A stretch of 63,665 nucleotides of DNA from Bacteroidales bacterium (GCA_022648545.1 JALCMP010000009.1:1-63665); one strand, 5' to 3'. Counted from the first letter of the stretch, positions 50,314-59,500 are shown. Translations and numbers: made by a program. The notes: generated by a model from the sequence alone, not told the origin.

Positions 50314-52431
50314 ATGAAAAAATCGTATTTATGCGGCGTCTTTGCATCTGCGTTTATCTTAACATCTTGCGGAGGCGGCAAACAACAAACATTGGAAAAT
50401 AATCCGTTTATGACAGAATCCAAATTACCTTACGGAGTCCCTGATTTTACGAAAATAAAGGATTCCGATTTCAGACCCGCAATGGAGGCCGGAAGAAAAC
50501 AGCAGATCGGGGAAATATCCGAAATAGCAAACAATTCCGAAGCTCCTACATTCGAAAATACAATTGTGGCAATGGAAAAGACCGGACAGACTCTCAACAG
50601 GGTAATGTCTGTCTTCAATTTGTTATCATCGGCCAATACCGACCCCGAACTGCAGAAAATCGGGGAAGAAGAAGCTTCTGCAATGGCGGCACAGTCGGAT
50701 GCCATATACCTTAACGATAAATTATTCGCAAGAATAAAGGCGTTGTATGAAAAACGCGACAGTCTTTCGCTTGACAATGAGTCTCTTAAATTACTTCAGA
50801 ATTATTACAAGGACTTCTGCATGGCTGGTGCGAATCTTTCTTCGTCCGACAAGGAAAAGTTAAAGAAGATAAATGGCGAAATAGCGTCCCTTGGGGCGAA
50901 ATTTTCCAACAGCCTTATTGCTGCAGCAAAGGCCGGAGCCCTTGTAGTAGAAGATTCGTCCAAACTCGACGGTTTATCGCGCGAAGAGATAAATGCTGCA
51001 GCCTTAAAGGCAAAGGAAAACGGCATGCCCGGCAAATATATGATCCCTCTGCAAAACACAACACAGCAACCTGATCTTCAATATCTAAAAAACAGGGAAG
51101 TGCGTCGGCATCTCTTTGAAAAGTCGTGGACTCGTGCCGAGAAGGGCGATTGCAACGATACCAGAAAAATAATATTGCGTATAGCGTCCTTAAGAGCTCA
51201 AAAGTCCGCTCTGCTCGGTTATAAGAATTATGCAGAATGGAATCTACAGGATCAAATGGCAGAGAATGCGGAAACCGTTCAAAAATTCCTGAACAAACTT
51301 GTTCCTGCTACTACTGCACGGGCACGTATGGAAGCTAATGAAATACAGAAAGTAATAGACGGAGAAAAAGGCGGTTTCAAATTACAGCCGTGGGACTGGA
51401 ACTATTATGCCGAAAAACTCCGCAAAGCAAAATACAACTTGAACGAAAGTGAAATAAAACCTTATTTCCAGCTATATAATGTTCTTGAAAAGGGTGTTTT
51501 TTATGCCGCCAACAAACTTTATGGACTTACCTTTAAACAGCGCAGCGATATTCCGGTCTATCAGAAAGACATGAGAGTTTACGAAGTCTTTAACGAAGAC
51601 AGTACGGCTGTAGGATTATTCATATGCGATTACTTTAAAAGAGACAATAAGGCCGGAGGCGCATGGATGGATAACCTTATACAGCAGTCAAGGCTTCTGA
51701 ACCACAAGCCCGTAATCTATAACGTATGCAACTTTGCAAAGCCTGCACCGGGACAGCCTGCACTCATAAGCTTCGACGATGTAACTACAATGTTCCATGA
51801 ATTCGGACATGCACTGCACGGCTTCTTTGCCGATCAGGAATATCCGACCCTTTCAGGAACAAACGTAGCCCGCGACTTTGTGGAATTTCCGTCGCAGTTC
51901 AACGAACATTGGGCATCATATCCGCAGGTCCTGAAAAATTATGCCATCAACTATAAAACCGGCAAGTCGATGCCGCAGTCACTTGTAGACAAAATAAAGA
52001 AGTCCGCCGAATTCAATCAAGGATATTTCTTTACGGAAATACTTGCAGCTTCCGAACTGGATATGCAATGGCATATGATATCAGCTTCCGATACCGTAAA
52101 GGATGTTGATGAATTTGAAAAGGAGGCTCTGCATAAAACCGGACTTGACATTCCGCAGGTTCCGCCCCGCTACCGTTCGTCCTATTTTCTCCATATATGG
52201 GAAAACGGCTATGCTGCAGGATATTATGCCTATGTATGGACGGAAATGCTTGATGACGATGCTTTCGCATGGTTTGAAGACCACGGAGGACTTACCCGTG
52301 CCAACGGCCAGCGTTTCAGGGATATGATACTTTCGCGCGGAAATACAGAAGACTACGGCGAAATGTACAGGAATTTTACCGGACGCGATCCGCGCATAGA
52401 ACCGTTACTGAAAGCAAGAGGTTTGAAATAA
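50314..52431 (+). CDS. dcp: M3-family peptidyl-dipeptidase, lipoprotein
   Basis: A 705-residue zinc peptidase of the Dcp/oligopeptidase family that trims dipeptides from the C-terminus of peptides. The zinc site HEFGHALHG lies near residue 494, with the Glu ligand further on in the FVEFPSQFNEHW region. The N-terminus has a lipobox at ILTSCGG, so it is exported and lipid-anchored rather than cytosolic like E. coli Dcp. The N-terminal NPFMTESKLPYGVPDF is characteristic of this clade. It is a single gene with promoter and terminator. Confidence 0.92.
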   Translation: MKKSYLCGVFASAFILTSCGGGKQQTLENNPFMTESKLPYGVPDFTKIKDSDFRPAMEAGRKQQIGEISEIANNSEAPTFENTIVAMEKTGQTLNRVMSVFNLLSSANTDPELQKIGEEEASAMAAQSDAIYLNDKLFARIKALYEKRDSLSLDNESLKLLQNYYKDFCMAGANLSSSDKEKLKKINGEIASLGAKFSNSLIAAAKAGALVVEDSSKLDGLSREEINAAALKAKENGMPGKYMIPLQNTTQQPDLQYLKNREVRRHLFEKSWTRAEKGDCNDTRKIILRIASLRAQKSALLGYKNYAEWNLQDQMAENAETVQKFLNKLVPATTARARMEANEIQKVIDGEKGGFKLQPWDWNYYAEKLRKAKYNLNESEIKPYFQLYNVLEKGVFYAANKLYGLTFKQRSDIPVYQKDMRVYEVFNEDSTAVGLFICDYFKRDNKAGGAWMDNLIQQSRLLNHKPVIYNVCNFAKPAPGQPALISFDDVTTMFHEFGHALHGFFADQEYPTLSGTNVARDFVEFPSQFNEHWASYPQVLKNYAINYKTGKSMPQSLVDKIKKSAEFNQGYFFTEILAASELDMQWHMISASDTVKDVDEFEKEALHKTGLDIPQVPPRYRSSYFLHIWENGYAAGYYAYVWTEMLDDDAFAWFEDHGGLTRANGQRFRDMILSRGNTEDYGEMYRNFTGRDPRIEPLLKARGLK

Positions 52432-52452
52432 GTTATTTATTTCCAGATAATA

Positions 52453-52490
52453 AAAAGAGGATGACTAATCAAAAACAGTCGTCCTCTTTT
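52453..52490. terminator. Bidirectional terminator after the M3 peptidase gene
   Basis: AAAAGAGGATGACT (52453-52466) pairs with AGTCGTCCTCTTTT (52477-52490), with one G-T pair. T-rich sequence follows on both strands. The stem nearly repeats the one after tRNA-Arg. Confidence 0.8.
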
Positions 52491-52527
52491 ATTATATTAT
52501 ACCGGAATACTTATTTATGGGTATCCG

Positions 52528-55008
52528 CTATATGAATACATTCATATTGGCGCCGTCGGCCCTTTCCATATATGTTGCCACGCCGCCAACGGTTACACCA
52601 TCAATAAGTTCTTCCTTTTTCACTCCCATAACATCCATGGACATCTGGCATGCTATGAATTCCACTCCGCTCTTAAGAGCCTGCGCCCTTAATGATTCCA
52701 GGGAACCCACGCCTTTCTTTTTCATGAGATGTCTCATGAGCCGGCTTCCGATGCCCAGCATGTTAAGTTTTGATAATTTCAGCTTAAGGGAATTCGACGG
52801 TAGCATAAAAGAGAACATTTTTCCGAAAATATCCTTTGCAACCTTCGGCCCGGAAGATTTCTTTATTACGTTCAATCCCCAGAAAGTAAAAAAGATAGTA
52901 ACCTTGTTGCCCGTGGCGGCAGCTCCGTTGGCCAGAACGAATGTTGCTATGGCCCTGTCGAGGTCGTCGCTGAACATTATAAGCGTTTTTGATTTCTTTT
53001 GCACTCCGGTTTCTCCCGATGTTTTTTCCTGAGAAACGAGGTTGACTTTACCTTTTTCCAGTATTACGGTGTATTTTCCTTTCTCTTCAGATTCGGAAAC
53101 CAATATGTTTCCGGTAGTCTTGCACCATGATGCGGCATCCCTCACGAAGCCTGCATCAGTAGCCGTAACTTCAAGCCTTTCGCCTCCATTCATTTCATCC
53201 ATGCTTTCCTTTACCTTTAATATGGGACCGGGGCAGGAGAGTCCGCATGCATCTACCTTTAAGGTATTTGTCTTTATTTCCACCCGCTGGGTATCTATAT
53301 CTATATCTGAAGGATATTGTCGACCGGATTTCGGAAATGTTTCTCCGGCTTTATCTTCAGTTGATGCCGTGGCTGCCGAATAGGTAGTATAGCCTCCTAT
53401 TAGGTTGCGTACGTTTTTATAGCCGCGTCCGAGTAATATGCGCTCTGCCAGATAGCCTCTCAGTCCTATTTTACAGTAAATGACTATGGGCTCGTCATGC
53501 GGGATTTCTCCTATACACTTTCTCATGTCGTCGAGAGGGATATTTACTGCTCCGGGTATGTGTCCGAAATCATATTCCAATTTCGTTCGTACGTCTATTA
53601 TGAGATTTGCGGTTTTGTCTATCGACTGCATTTCACGCCATGTTATGGCCGGCATATCTCCGCTTAATATGTTTCCGGCAACATATCCGGCTATGGCAAC
53701 AGGATCCTTGGCCGAAGAAAACGGAGGAGCATATGCGTGTTCCAGGCGTATGAGATCATATATGGTGCCTCCTTTTTTTATTACCAGAGAAAGTTGGTCG
53801 ATTCTTTTATCTACGCCCGTATATCCTGCGCATTGAGCCCCGTAAAGCCTGCCGTCCTTCGGCGAAAAAGTCAATTTGATGGTAAGTGGCATGGCTCCGG
53901 GATAATAACCGGCATGATCAGAAGAGTGCGTTACGGATCTGAGAAACTTAATACCGTATTGAGACAGCCTTTTGGCCGGCAGTCCTGTTGAAGCGACTGT
54001 CATATCAAATACTTTTGCGATGGAGGTCCCTATTGCACCTTCATATTTCTCCCTGTTCCCAAGAACCATATTATCCGCAACTATTCTTCCCTGTCTGTTG
54101 GCCGGATTGGCAAGGTAATTAAGCCACGGCTTTCCTGTTATAGGGTTTGGAAATTCAATTGCATCACCTACGGCATAAATATCTTTTGCAGATGTCTGCA
54201 AATATTCGTCAACCCATATTCCTCTTGCTTCTCCAATCTTTATCCCTGATTTTGCCGCCAGGGAAGTTTCAGGTTTTACGCCTATGGAGAGAAGGACTAT
54301 ATCCGTATCCGTCTTTTCACCGTTACCGTAAAATACGGTGATCTTCCCTCCGTGCCTTTCGAATTTCTTTACTCCTTTTTTCAGATGCAGGTGTACTCCC
54401 TTGCTTATCAGATGAGCATGTATAAGCGAAGCCGTGGAAAAATCCACCGGAGCCATTACCTGGTCACCCATTTCGATTATAGAAACGTCGGCTCCTGCCG
54501 AATGCAGATTCTCTGCCATTTCAAGTCCTATGAATCCTCCTCCCACTACAACTGCCTTGTTGATTTCGTGAGTATCCATGTAGTTCTTTATTTCGTCGGT
54601 ATCTTCTACGTTCCTCAGAGTAAAGATGCCGTCCGAATCTATACCTTCCAGCGGCGGGCGCACAGGAACGGATCCTGGAGAAAGAAGCAGCTTGTCATAA
54701 TTTTCGATATATTCAGAACCGTCGTGTTTCCTTATGGTAATTGTCTTTTTATCCGGATCTATTGCAACGGCTTCGTTTTGAATTCTTACGTCTACATCGA
54801 ATCTTGTTCCGAACGATTCAGGAGTTTGAACGAACAACCTCGACCGGTCGGTGATTGTGTTTCCGATATAATACGGGAGGCCGCAGTTTGCATATGAAAT
54901 GTACTTCCCCTTTTCCAAAAGTATTATTTCGGCCTTTTCATCTATTCGCCTTATTCTGGCTGCTGCCGTTGCTCCACCGGCGACTCCTCCTATGATTATG
55001 TGCTTCAT
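52528..55008 (-). CDS. CoA-disulfide reductase/rhodanese/TusA/DsrE four-domain fusion
   Basis: An 826-residue cytosolic flavoprotein. Residues 1 to about 445 form a pyridine-nucleotide disulfide oxidoreductase with FAD site GGVAGGATAAARIRR and the single active Cys in SYANCGLPYYIGN, as in CoA disulfide reductases. A rhodanese domain follows (about 460-550) with its Cys in IVIYCKIGLRGY. A TusA-like domain has the CGLSCPGPILKVKE motif near residue 600. The last 160 residues are a DsrE/DsrF-like domain. The arrangement passes a persulfide between carriers, so a role in sulfane-sulfur handling is likely. It lies 20 bases after a MarR gene. Confidence 0.9.
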   Translation of the reverse strand: MKHIIIGGVAGGATAAARIRRIDEKAEIILLEKGKYISYANCGLPYYIGNTITDRSRLFVQTPESFGTRFDVDVRIQNEAVAIDPDKKTITIRKHDGSEYIENYDKLLLSPGSVPVRPPLEGIDSDGIFTLRNVEDTDEIKNYMDTHEINKAVVVGGGFIGLEMAENLHSAGADVSIIEMGDQVMAPVDFSTASLIHAHLISKGVHLHLKKGVKKFERHGGKITVFYGNGEKTDTDIVLLSIGVKPETSLAAKSGIKIGEARGIWVDEYLQTSAKDIYAVGDAIEFPNPITGKPWLNYLANPANRQGRIVADNMVLGNREKYEGAIGTSIAKVFDMTVASTGLPAKRLSQYGIKFLRSVTHSSDHAGYYPGAMPLTIKLTFSPKDGRLYGAQCAGYTGVDKRIDQLSLVIKKGGTIYDLIRLEHAYAPPFSSAKDPVAIAGYVAGNILSGDMPAITWREMQSIDKTANLIIDVRTKLEYDFGHIPGAVNIPLDDMRKCIGEIPHDEPIVIYCKIGLRGYLAERILLGRGYKNVRNLIGGYTTYSAATASTEDKAGETFPKSGRQYPSDIDIDTQRVEIKTNTLKVDACGLSCPGPILKVKESMDEMNGGERLEVTATDAGFVRDAASWCKTTGNILVSESEEKGKYTVILEKGKVNLVSQEKTSGETGVQKKSKTLIMFSDDLDRAIATFVLANGAAATGNKVTIFFTFWGLNVIKKSSGPKVAKDIFGKMFSFMLPSNSLKLKLSKLNMLGIGSRLMRHLMKKKGVGSLESLRAQALKSGVEFIACQMSMDVMGVKKEELIDGVTVGGVATYMERADGANMNVFI

Positions 55009-55028
55009 TGACTTTCTTTTTGGTATTC

Positions 55029-55388
55029 TTAGTAATTAAGGATCTTTTTTAGTGCGTCGGGAATATTTTCCGTATCGGACAGGAGCTGTCGCATTTTTTT
55101 CTCTCCTTCCGAAGTAATGGAGAACAACATACTTCTTTTATCTTCGTCGCTCATATATCTTCTTATAAGGTTTTTGGATTCCACCGATTTTATGACCTTG
55201 GAAGTATTTGAGCAGGTAAGGCCCAGAGCCTTTGCTATATCCGAAGAGGATATGGTCCCTTTTTCAGAGAGACAGCACAGAAGCATTCCTTCATTTAAGG
55301 AAAGGCCGTAGTCTCGTACGATTATGGTTTCGTATTCGGCTATGGCCTTATTGATTTCCCTTATTTTGCATAACGGACTTTCGTTCAT
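55029..55388 (-). CDS. MarR-family transcriptional regulator
   Basis: A 119-residue winged-helix protein. The recognition helix region is ISSSDIAKALGLTCSNTSKVIKSVESKNLIRR and the wing is MSDEDKRSMLFSITSEG, as in MarR repressors. It contains two Cys (LLCCLSEKG) close to the dimer end of the DNA-binding domain and one in LTCSNTS, which could sense thiol oxidation. It sits between the thioredoxin gene (1 base upstream) and the CoA-disulfide-reductase fusion, so it probably controls this redox operon. Its operator is not resolved. Confidence 0.8.
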   Translation of the reverse strand: MNESPLCKIREINKAIAEYETIIVRDYGLSLNEGMLLCCLSEKGTISSSDIAKALGLTCSNTSKVIKSVESKNLIRRYMSDEDKRSMLFSITSEGEKKMRQLLSDTENIPDALKKILNY

Positions 55389-55389
55389 C

Positions 55390-55902
55390 TTATTTAGAGG
55401 TTTTATTACTATCCTTGAGGAGGATATTGTCTATGGCCTCCTTGAAGGATGATTTCGGCATAGCCCCCTGCGACATTTGAGGTTGACCGTTCAACGGAAT
55501 GAATAGTATTGATGGGATGCTTCTTATTCCGAACAATGCGGAAAGTTCCTGCTCTTGTTCGGTATCTACCTTGTAGAAAGTAACTTTTCCTTTATATTCA
55601 TCGGCAAGTTCTTCCATTATTGGAGCAACCATCTTGCAGGGGCCGCACCATGTTGCATAAAAATCTATTATGGCCGGTTGGTCTCCCTTGAATTTCCATT
55701 CTTTGGGATTTTCTTCATAGTCCATCACATCTTTGATGAATCCTTCTTTGTTTAGTTGAATTACACTCATAACTTTTTCCTTTTTTATATTCGATTTAAT
55801 GTTATTTCTATCATTCTGATTATTGCTTTTTGAAGTATAGTTGCAACTTGTTGCAGAAAATGAAATCAAAGCCGCCATAATCAAAGTAAAAATTCTTTTC
55901 AT
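55390..55902 (-). CDS. Exported thioredoxin (lipoprotein)
   Basis: A 170-residue protein with a lipobox at ATSC (Cys 20), a Ser/Asn-rich linker and a thioredoxin domain with WCGPCKM. The cis-Pro region is SIPSILF. It would face the periplasm or be lipid-anchored there. An internal ATG at MSVIQLNKEGF (about residue 45) could also start a purely cytosolic thioredoxin, so dual products are possible. It is first in the trx-marR-oxidoreductase operon, with a promoter box at 55958-55965. Confidence 0.85.
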   Translation of the reverse strand: MKRIFTLIMAALISFSATSCNYTSKSNNQNDRNNIKSNIKKEKVMSVIQLNKEGFIKDVMDYEENPKEWKFKGDQPAIIDFYATWCGPCKMVAPIMEELADEYKGKVTFYKVDTEQEQELSALFGIRSIPSILFIPLNGQPQMSQGAMPKSSFKEAIDNILLKDSNKTSK

Positions 55903-55957
55903 TGCTGTTTAGTATTAATTTATGCCTTGTTATTTATTTCCCTTGGAAATTATGTTG

Positions 55958-55965
55958 CAAAGATA
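55958..55965 (-). promoter_or_regulatory. -7 box of the thioredoxin operon
   Basis: TATCTTTG on the minus strand matches TAnnTTTG, 55 bases upstream of the ATG. Confidence 0.5.
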
Positions 55966-56047
55966 ATAAATAATTTTTTACCTGCAAATATTTCCTGTGG
56001 AAAATATTTATATAAAGATACAGCTTCTCCGTCGCGTTTATGTATGT

Positions 56048-56626
56048 CTAATTTTTGGAAATTCTTTTAGCTATTTTTTTTGCTTTCTTGCCGAGCCGGT
56101 CTGAAATATCGTTATGCATTTTTGTTCCGGGCATAACCATTGTACCTACCGTTTTATAACCGCTGTATTTAAGTATTTCTTTAAGAGCTCTCTTATTTTT
56201 TGTGGTTTGTCCGGCTATTATATTGAAAGGAAACGGAGTTGTGCAGCTTATTGCAATAGCAGCTTTCTTGCCTTTTTGCATAGGTATGGGCAGCCCTTTT
56301 TTGCTCTCGCCCATAAGTACGGGCACTATTCTGTCGAAAAGCATTTTGAGATAGCCGTTCATGTTTCCCCAATATGTAGGACTTCCTATTACCAGTGCAT
56401 CGGCATCCTTTATTTTTTCGGCGAAATTGTGTGCATCGTCGTGCTGCATGCAACAGGTTCCGGTGCTTCTGCATTTCATACATCCTGTGCAAGGGGCAAA
56501 ATGGAGATCGTAGACATTTATTTCCTCCACGGAATTACTTTCCGGAATGTTATTACGTATTTCTTTAAGCATTTTGCTTACTGAGCCGTTGCGGTGTGCG
56601 CTGCCGTTCAATATAAGTATTTTCAT
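56048..56626 (-). CDS. Flavodoxin-fold NAD(P)H-dependent oxidoreductase
   Basis: A 192-residue FMN reductase-like protein. It begins MKILILNGSAHRNGSVSKML (phosphate-binding turn) and has the GSPTYWGNMNGYLKMLFDR motif typical of the family. The CTGCMKCRSTGTC Cys-rich segment is found in iron-sulfur flavoproteins, where such cysteines can hold a cluster. It overlaps the pentapeptide-repeat gene by 4 bases. The physiological partner is unknown; reduction of quinones or nitro compounds is possible. Confidence 0.8.
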   Translation of the reverse strand: MKILILNGSAHRNGSVSKMLKEIRNNIPESNSVEEINVYDLHFAPCTGCMKCRSTGTCCMQHDDAHNFAEKIKDADALVIGSPTYWGNMNGYLKMLFDRIVPVLMGESKKGLPIPMQKGKKAAIAISCTTPFPFNIIAGQTTKNKRALKEILKYSGYKTVGTMVMPGTKMHNDISDRLGKKAKKIAKRISKN

Positions 56627-57198
56627 AAATCTATATCTATGTTGTATTTATCTAGAAGGCCGGGTAGACCTGAAATGGAAAAACGTGCTTTTTTTATCTT
56701 GTTGGCTTCCGGATCTATGGAATAATTGAATGCCGTACGCAAATCAGCTTTTTCAAGATTCGTACTGAGGAATACGGCTCCGCCAAGATTACAGTTATCA
56801 AAAACCGAACCGCTGATATCGCATTCGGAGAAATCGGCTTCCTGCAGCATGCAGTTCCTGAACGATGTTTTTTTTATTTTAGTACGGAAAAACGAAGCGT
56901 AATTTAACTGGCAGTTTTCGAATGAAAACGAGAGACAAAATCTGTCGCATACGTAAAAACGCATCCCCAACATCTTGCAGTCCATGAATTTTATATTCTG
57001 GAAGGAGGTTCCGTGTATTTTTACCATGCCAAGGTTGCAGCCTTCGAATTTGCAGTCGATATATCTCAAACCCGACAGGTCTTGTTCCGAAAAATTACAA
57101 TTTTTGAATGTGCATCCTTCATATTCGTCTCCTGATATCGGATCTGTACGGAAATCTATATTATCGTATATTTCGTTTTCCCTGTAAGATTCTGGCAT
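56623..57198 (-). CDS. Pentapeptide-repeat protein
   Basis: A 191-residue protein made largely of A(D/N)LxX-like repeats (for example CTFKNCNFSEQDLSG, CKFEGCNLGM, CMLQEADFSECDISGSVFDNCNL). These should fold as a right-handed quadrilateral beta-helix, as in Qnr and MfpA, which mimic DNA and protect gyrase. Function cannot be inferred from the fold alone. It is first of a two-gene unit with the flavodoxin-fold reductase and is divergent from an AraC-GyrI regulator. Confidence 0.85.
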   Translation of the reverse strand: MPESYRENEIYDNIDFRTDPISGDEYEGCTFKNCNFSEQDLSGLRYIDCKFEGCNLGMVKIHGTSFQNIKFMDCKMLGMRFYVCDRFCLSFSFENCQLNYASFFRTKIKKTSFRNCMLQEADFSECDISGSVFDNCNLGGAVFLSTNLEKADLRTAFNYSIDPEANKIKKARFSISGLPGLLDKYNIDIDL

Positions 57199-57221
57199 TT
57201 TTATTTAATAATAATTAAAAA

Positions 57222-57229
57222 CAAAGATA
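57222..57229 (-). promoter_or_regulatory. -7 box of the pentapeptide-repeat gene
   Basis: TATCTTTG on the minus strand, 23 bases before the ATG. Confidence 0.5.
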
Positions 57230-57287
57230 ATAAAACATAAATTTATATTTTAGCAAGATCGAAAAAGTAGGTTACGGGCCTGTATCG

Positions 57288-57295
57288 TATTTTTG
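57288..57295 (+). promoter_or_regulatory. -7 box of the AraC-GyrI gene
   Basis: TATTTTTG, 21 bases before the ATG at 57317. The two divergent promoters lie about 60 bases apart and could share an operator. Confidence 0.5.
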
Positions 57296-57316
57296 TGTGT
57301 GAAACGATTATAAGAT

Positions 57317-58177
57317 ATGCAGCAAAAACAATCGACAATAGAAGAGTATCGAAAAAGAATTAACATAATCGTGGAGTATGTTAACAATCACCTCGATGAA
57401 AATATTGATCTGGAGAAATTGGCAGGCCTGTCTCATTTTTCCACATTTCATTTTCACCGTATAGCAAAAGCGTTTCTAGGGGAACCCATAGGGATGTTCA
57501 TCATGCGGACGCGCGTGGAAACGGCAGCCCGTTTTATTCGTTATTCCAATGTGCCGATAAGAGAAATAGCTTATATGGTGGGTTATGATGCTCCTTCTTC
57601 TTTGTCAAAGGCTTTCAGGCAGTTTTATGGCGTTTCACCAAATTATTATCGTAAAAATAAAAATTTTGTTATTATGAAATCTGTAAATGTAAGACCGGAA
57701 CTGGTTTTAGACCAGAAGGAAGTGAACCTGAAAGATAAGCAGGTCCTATATATACGCCTGACCGGCGATTATTTAAAGAACGCATATTGCGAGGCGTGGG
57801 AAAAATTGTGGAAATTTACGGCTGACAAGAAATTAATCATACGTAATCCGGAATTCCTTTGTATTTATCACGATGATCCAAAGGTTACGAAATCGGAGAA
57901 TTTGCGTACCGACGTATGTCTGACATTCGAAGGAAATGTTGATCCTCAGGGAGAGATAGGACTTAAGAATATAGAGGGTGGCAGGTACGTGGTGTTTTTA
58001 TATAAGGGGCCATACGAACACCTCAGTGCTGTCTATGATACTATTTATGGCAAATGTCTTCCGGAAAACGGATATTCGATAGCTTCAAAACCTGGATTCG
58101 AGAAATATCTTAATAATCCTTCGGATACGTTGCCCGAAGATCTTGAAACGGAAATTTATGTTCCGGTTGAGAAATAA
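57317..58177 (+). CDS. AraC-family regulator with GyrI-like effector domain
   Basis: A 286-residue transcription factor. The first ~110 residues hold two helix-turn-helix units (EKLAGLSHFSTFHFHRIAKAFLG and REIAYMVGYDAPSSLSKAFRQFYGVSPNYYRK). The rest is a GyrI-like small-molecule-binding domain, as in Rob and SoxS-related multidrug activators, with QVLYIRLTGDY and the final ETEIYVPVEK. It probably binds a hydrophobic or cationic compound and controls itself and the divergent pentapeptide/reductase pair. Its target DNA is unknown. Confidence 0.88.
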   Translation: MQQKQSTIEEYRKRINIIVEYVNNHLDENIDLEKLAGLSHFSTFHFHRIAKAFLGEPIGMFIMRTRVETAARFIRYSNVPIREIAYMVGYDAPSSLSKAFRQFYGVSPNYYRKNKNFVIMKSVNVRPELVLDQKEVNLKDKQVLYIRLTGDYLKNAYCEAWEKLWKFTADKKLIIRNPEFLCIYHDDPKVTKSENLRTDVCLTFEGNVDPQGEIGLKNIEGGRYVVFLYKGPYEHLSAVYDTIYGKCLPENGYSIASKPGFEKYLNNPSDTLPEDLETEIYVPVEK

Positions 58178-58185
58178 TTGCCGAT

Positions 58186-58608
58186 TTATAGCGTCTTAAA
58201 GTGGAAGATATAAGTCATCTCGGCTTCGTACCCTGCTCTTTTTACCGTTATGGTGTAAGTCGTGATGGCATTTTCCTTATCCTCAGATTTTACGGAACTA
58301 ATGTACGTGTCGCTGTATCTGCTGTAAAGCATAACGCTGCCAACTTCTTCAGGATTATTTAATATTACATACTCGAGAGTTGCCTTATTACGAGATTTCT
58401 GCATTCCCGTTATGGTTATGTTTCTTGCTGTTGAGATGTCCGGCATTACATCTTTTTTAATATCGTATTGTTTGCCGTTTATTACAGCCGATGTAAGTCC
58501 CAGCATTGAAAAATCCGCACCTTTATTGTCGTCATTGCTTTTGCCGCAGGAAAACAAGAAGAGACATGATGTGATAATAAGTATTGTGACTCTCAGCAGT
58601 TTTTTCAT
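58186..58608 (-). CDS. Hypothetical lipoprotein
   Basis: A 140-residue protein with a lipobox at LFSC (Cys 21) followed by GKSNDDN, so it is exported and lipid-anchored. The mature part is beta-rich and has no family I recognise. It is divergent from the DUF5036 lipoprotein gene, and its promoter box TATATTTG (58652-58659, minus) lies 44 bases upstream. Its length suggests a small surface or periplasmic protein. Confidence 0.6.
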   Translation of the reverse strand: MKKLLRVTILIITSCLFLFSCGKSNDDNKGADFSMLGLTSAVINGKQYDIKKDVMPDISTARNITITGMQKSRNKATLEYVILNNPEEVGSVMLYSRYSDTYISSVKSEDKENAITTYTITVKRAGYEAEMTYIFHFKTL

Positions 58609-58651
58609 TTTAAAATATAATTAATATTATTTTTTCATTAATTAGAGGATG

Positions 58652-58659
58652 CAAATATA
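58652..58659 (-). promoter_or_regulatory. -7 box of the small lipoprotein gene
   Basis: TATATTTG on the minus strand, in the short divergent gap with a possible plus-strand box TACCTTAG at 58693-58700. Confidence 0.45.
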
Positions 58660-58722
58660 ATTTTTTTCGCAAAAATTACATAAAAAGGATTACCTTAGCA
58701 TGATAATTTAAGTTAAAAGGAA

Positions 58723-59442
58723 ATGAAAAAATTTATAAATTTAATATTGTTCAATGTCCTGTTTGCCGGGATGTTATTATTTACCTTTTCGTGCTCCAAG
58801 GATAATTCACATGGAGATCCAAACGGTACGATAACATTAAATATGATGAATTCGGATAACGGCAAGACACTTTTGGGAGAGTCGGATATATATATCAACG
58901 ATGCTAATAATTTTTGCGGATCATCTCATTATCCGATATCTGATTTAGGGAATGCCGGAGGTGTTGGAACAAACGAAGGTCCTCTACTTAACAATCTTGC
59001 TAAACAGGTAGCCGTAAACGTAGGTCATCTTTATCAGGTGTTCTCTTATAATACATTAATGGATTTCCCTTCGGGGGCGGTAGCTATCAGAACCGGGTCG
59101 TCATATTACAGGTTTTATGTGGAGGCTCCGATACTCAAAGATAAAGAAACTGTTGGAGCAACCGTAAAGTATATATTGGTTACAGCTTCGGAAAGAAGAT
59201 TACCTGAGGACGGAACTGTAGTAGGTACTATCTATAATGTAGGCGAAGGTGTATCATATAATCTTCCTAAAGATGCCGAATGCGGATGGGATTCCGACGT
59301 TTCCGACAATTTTGATATAAATTTTTCCGACGGGAAAATGGATATAACTCTTTCAGCTTATGACTCTCCGTTAAATTCTTACAATATATATGTACGTTTG
59401 GGGAGTGTCTATTCCTGCTTGGTTGTAAAATTAGATCTGTAG
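58723..59442 (+). CDS. DUF5036-family lipoprotein
   Basis: A 239-residue lipoprotein with a lipobox at TFSC (Cys 24) followed by SKDN. The body has the features of the Bacteroidetes DUF5036 family: GTITLNMMNSDNGKTLLGESDIYINDANNF near the start, VNVGHLYQVFSYNTLMDFPSGAVAIRTG in the middle and a final beta-strand domain. The function is unknown; it is exported and probably surface-attached. A terminator-like hairpin (59464-59488) follows. Confidence 0.75.
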   Translation: MKKFINLILFNVLFAGMLLFTFSCSKDNSHGDPNGTITLNMMNSDNGKTLLGESDIYINDANNFCGSSHYPISDLGNAGGVGTNEGPLLNNLAKQVAVNVGHLYQVFSYNTLMDFPSGAVAIRTGSSYYRFYVEAPILKDKETVGATVKYILVTASERRLPEDGTVVGTIYNVGEGVSYNLPKDAECGWDSDVSDNFDINFSDGKMDITLSAYDSPLNSYNIYVRLGSVYSCLVVKLDL

Positions 59443-59463
59443 GAAGAATCCTTGATTTGTATG

Positions 59464-59500
59464 GCCTTAGCTTGTAATATGTTAAGGCTATAACCTTTTT
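59464..59500 (+). terminator. Likely terminator after the DUF5036 gene
   Basis: GCCTTA (59464-59469) pairs with TAAGGC (59483-59488) and a T-rich run follows. Confidence 0.45.
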
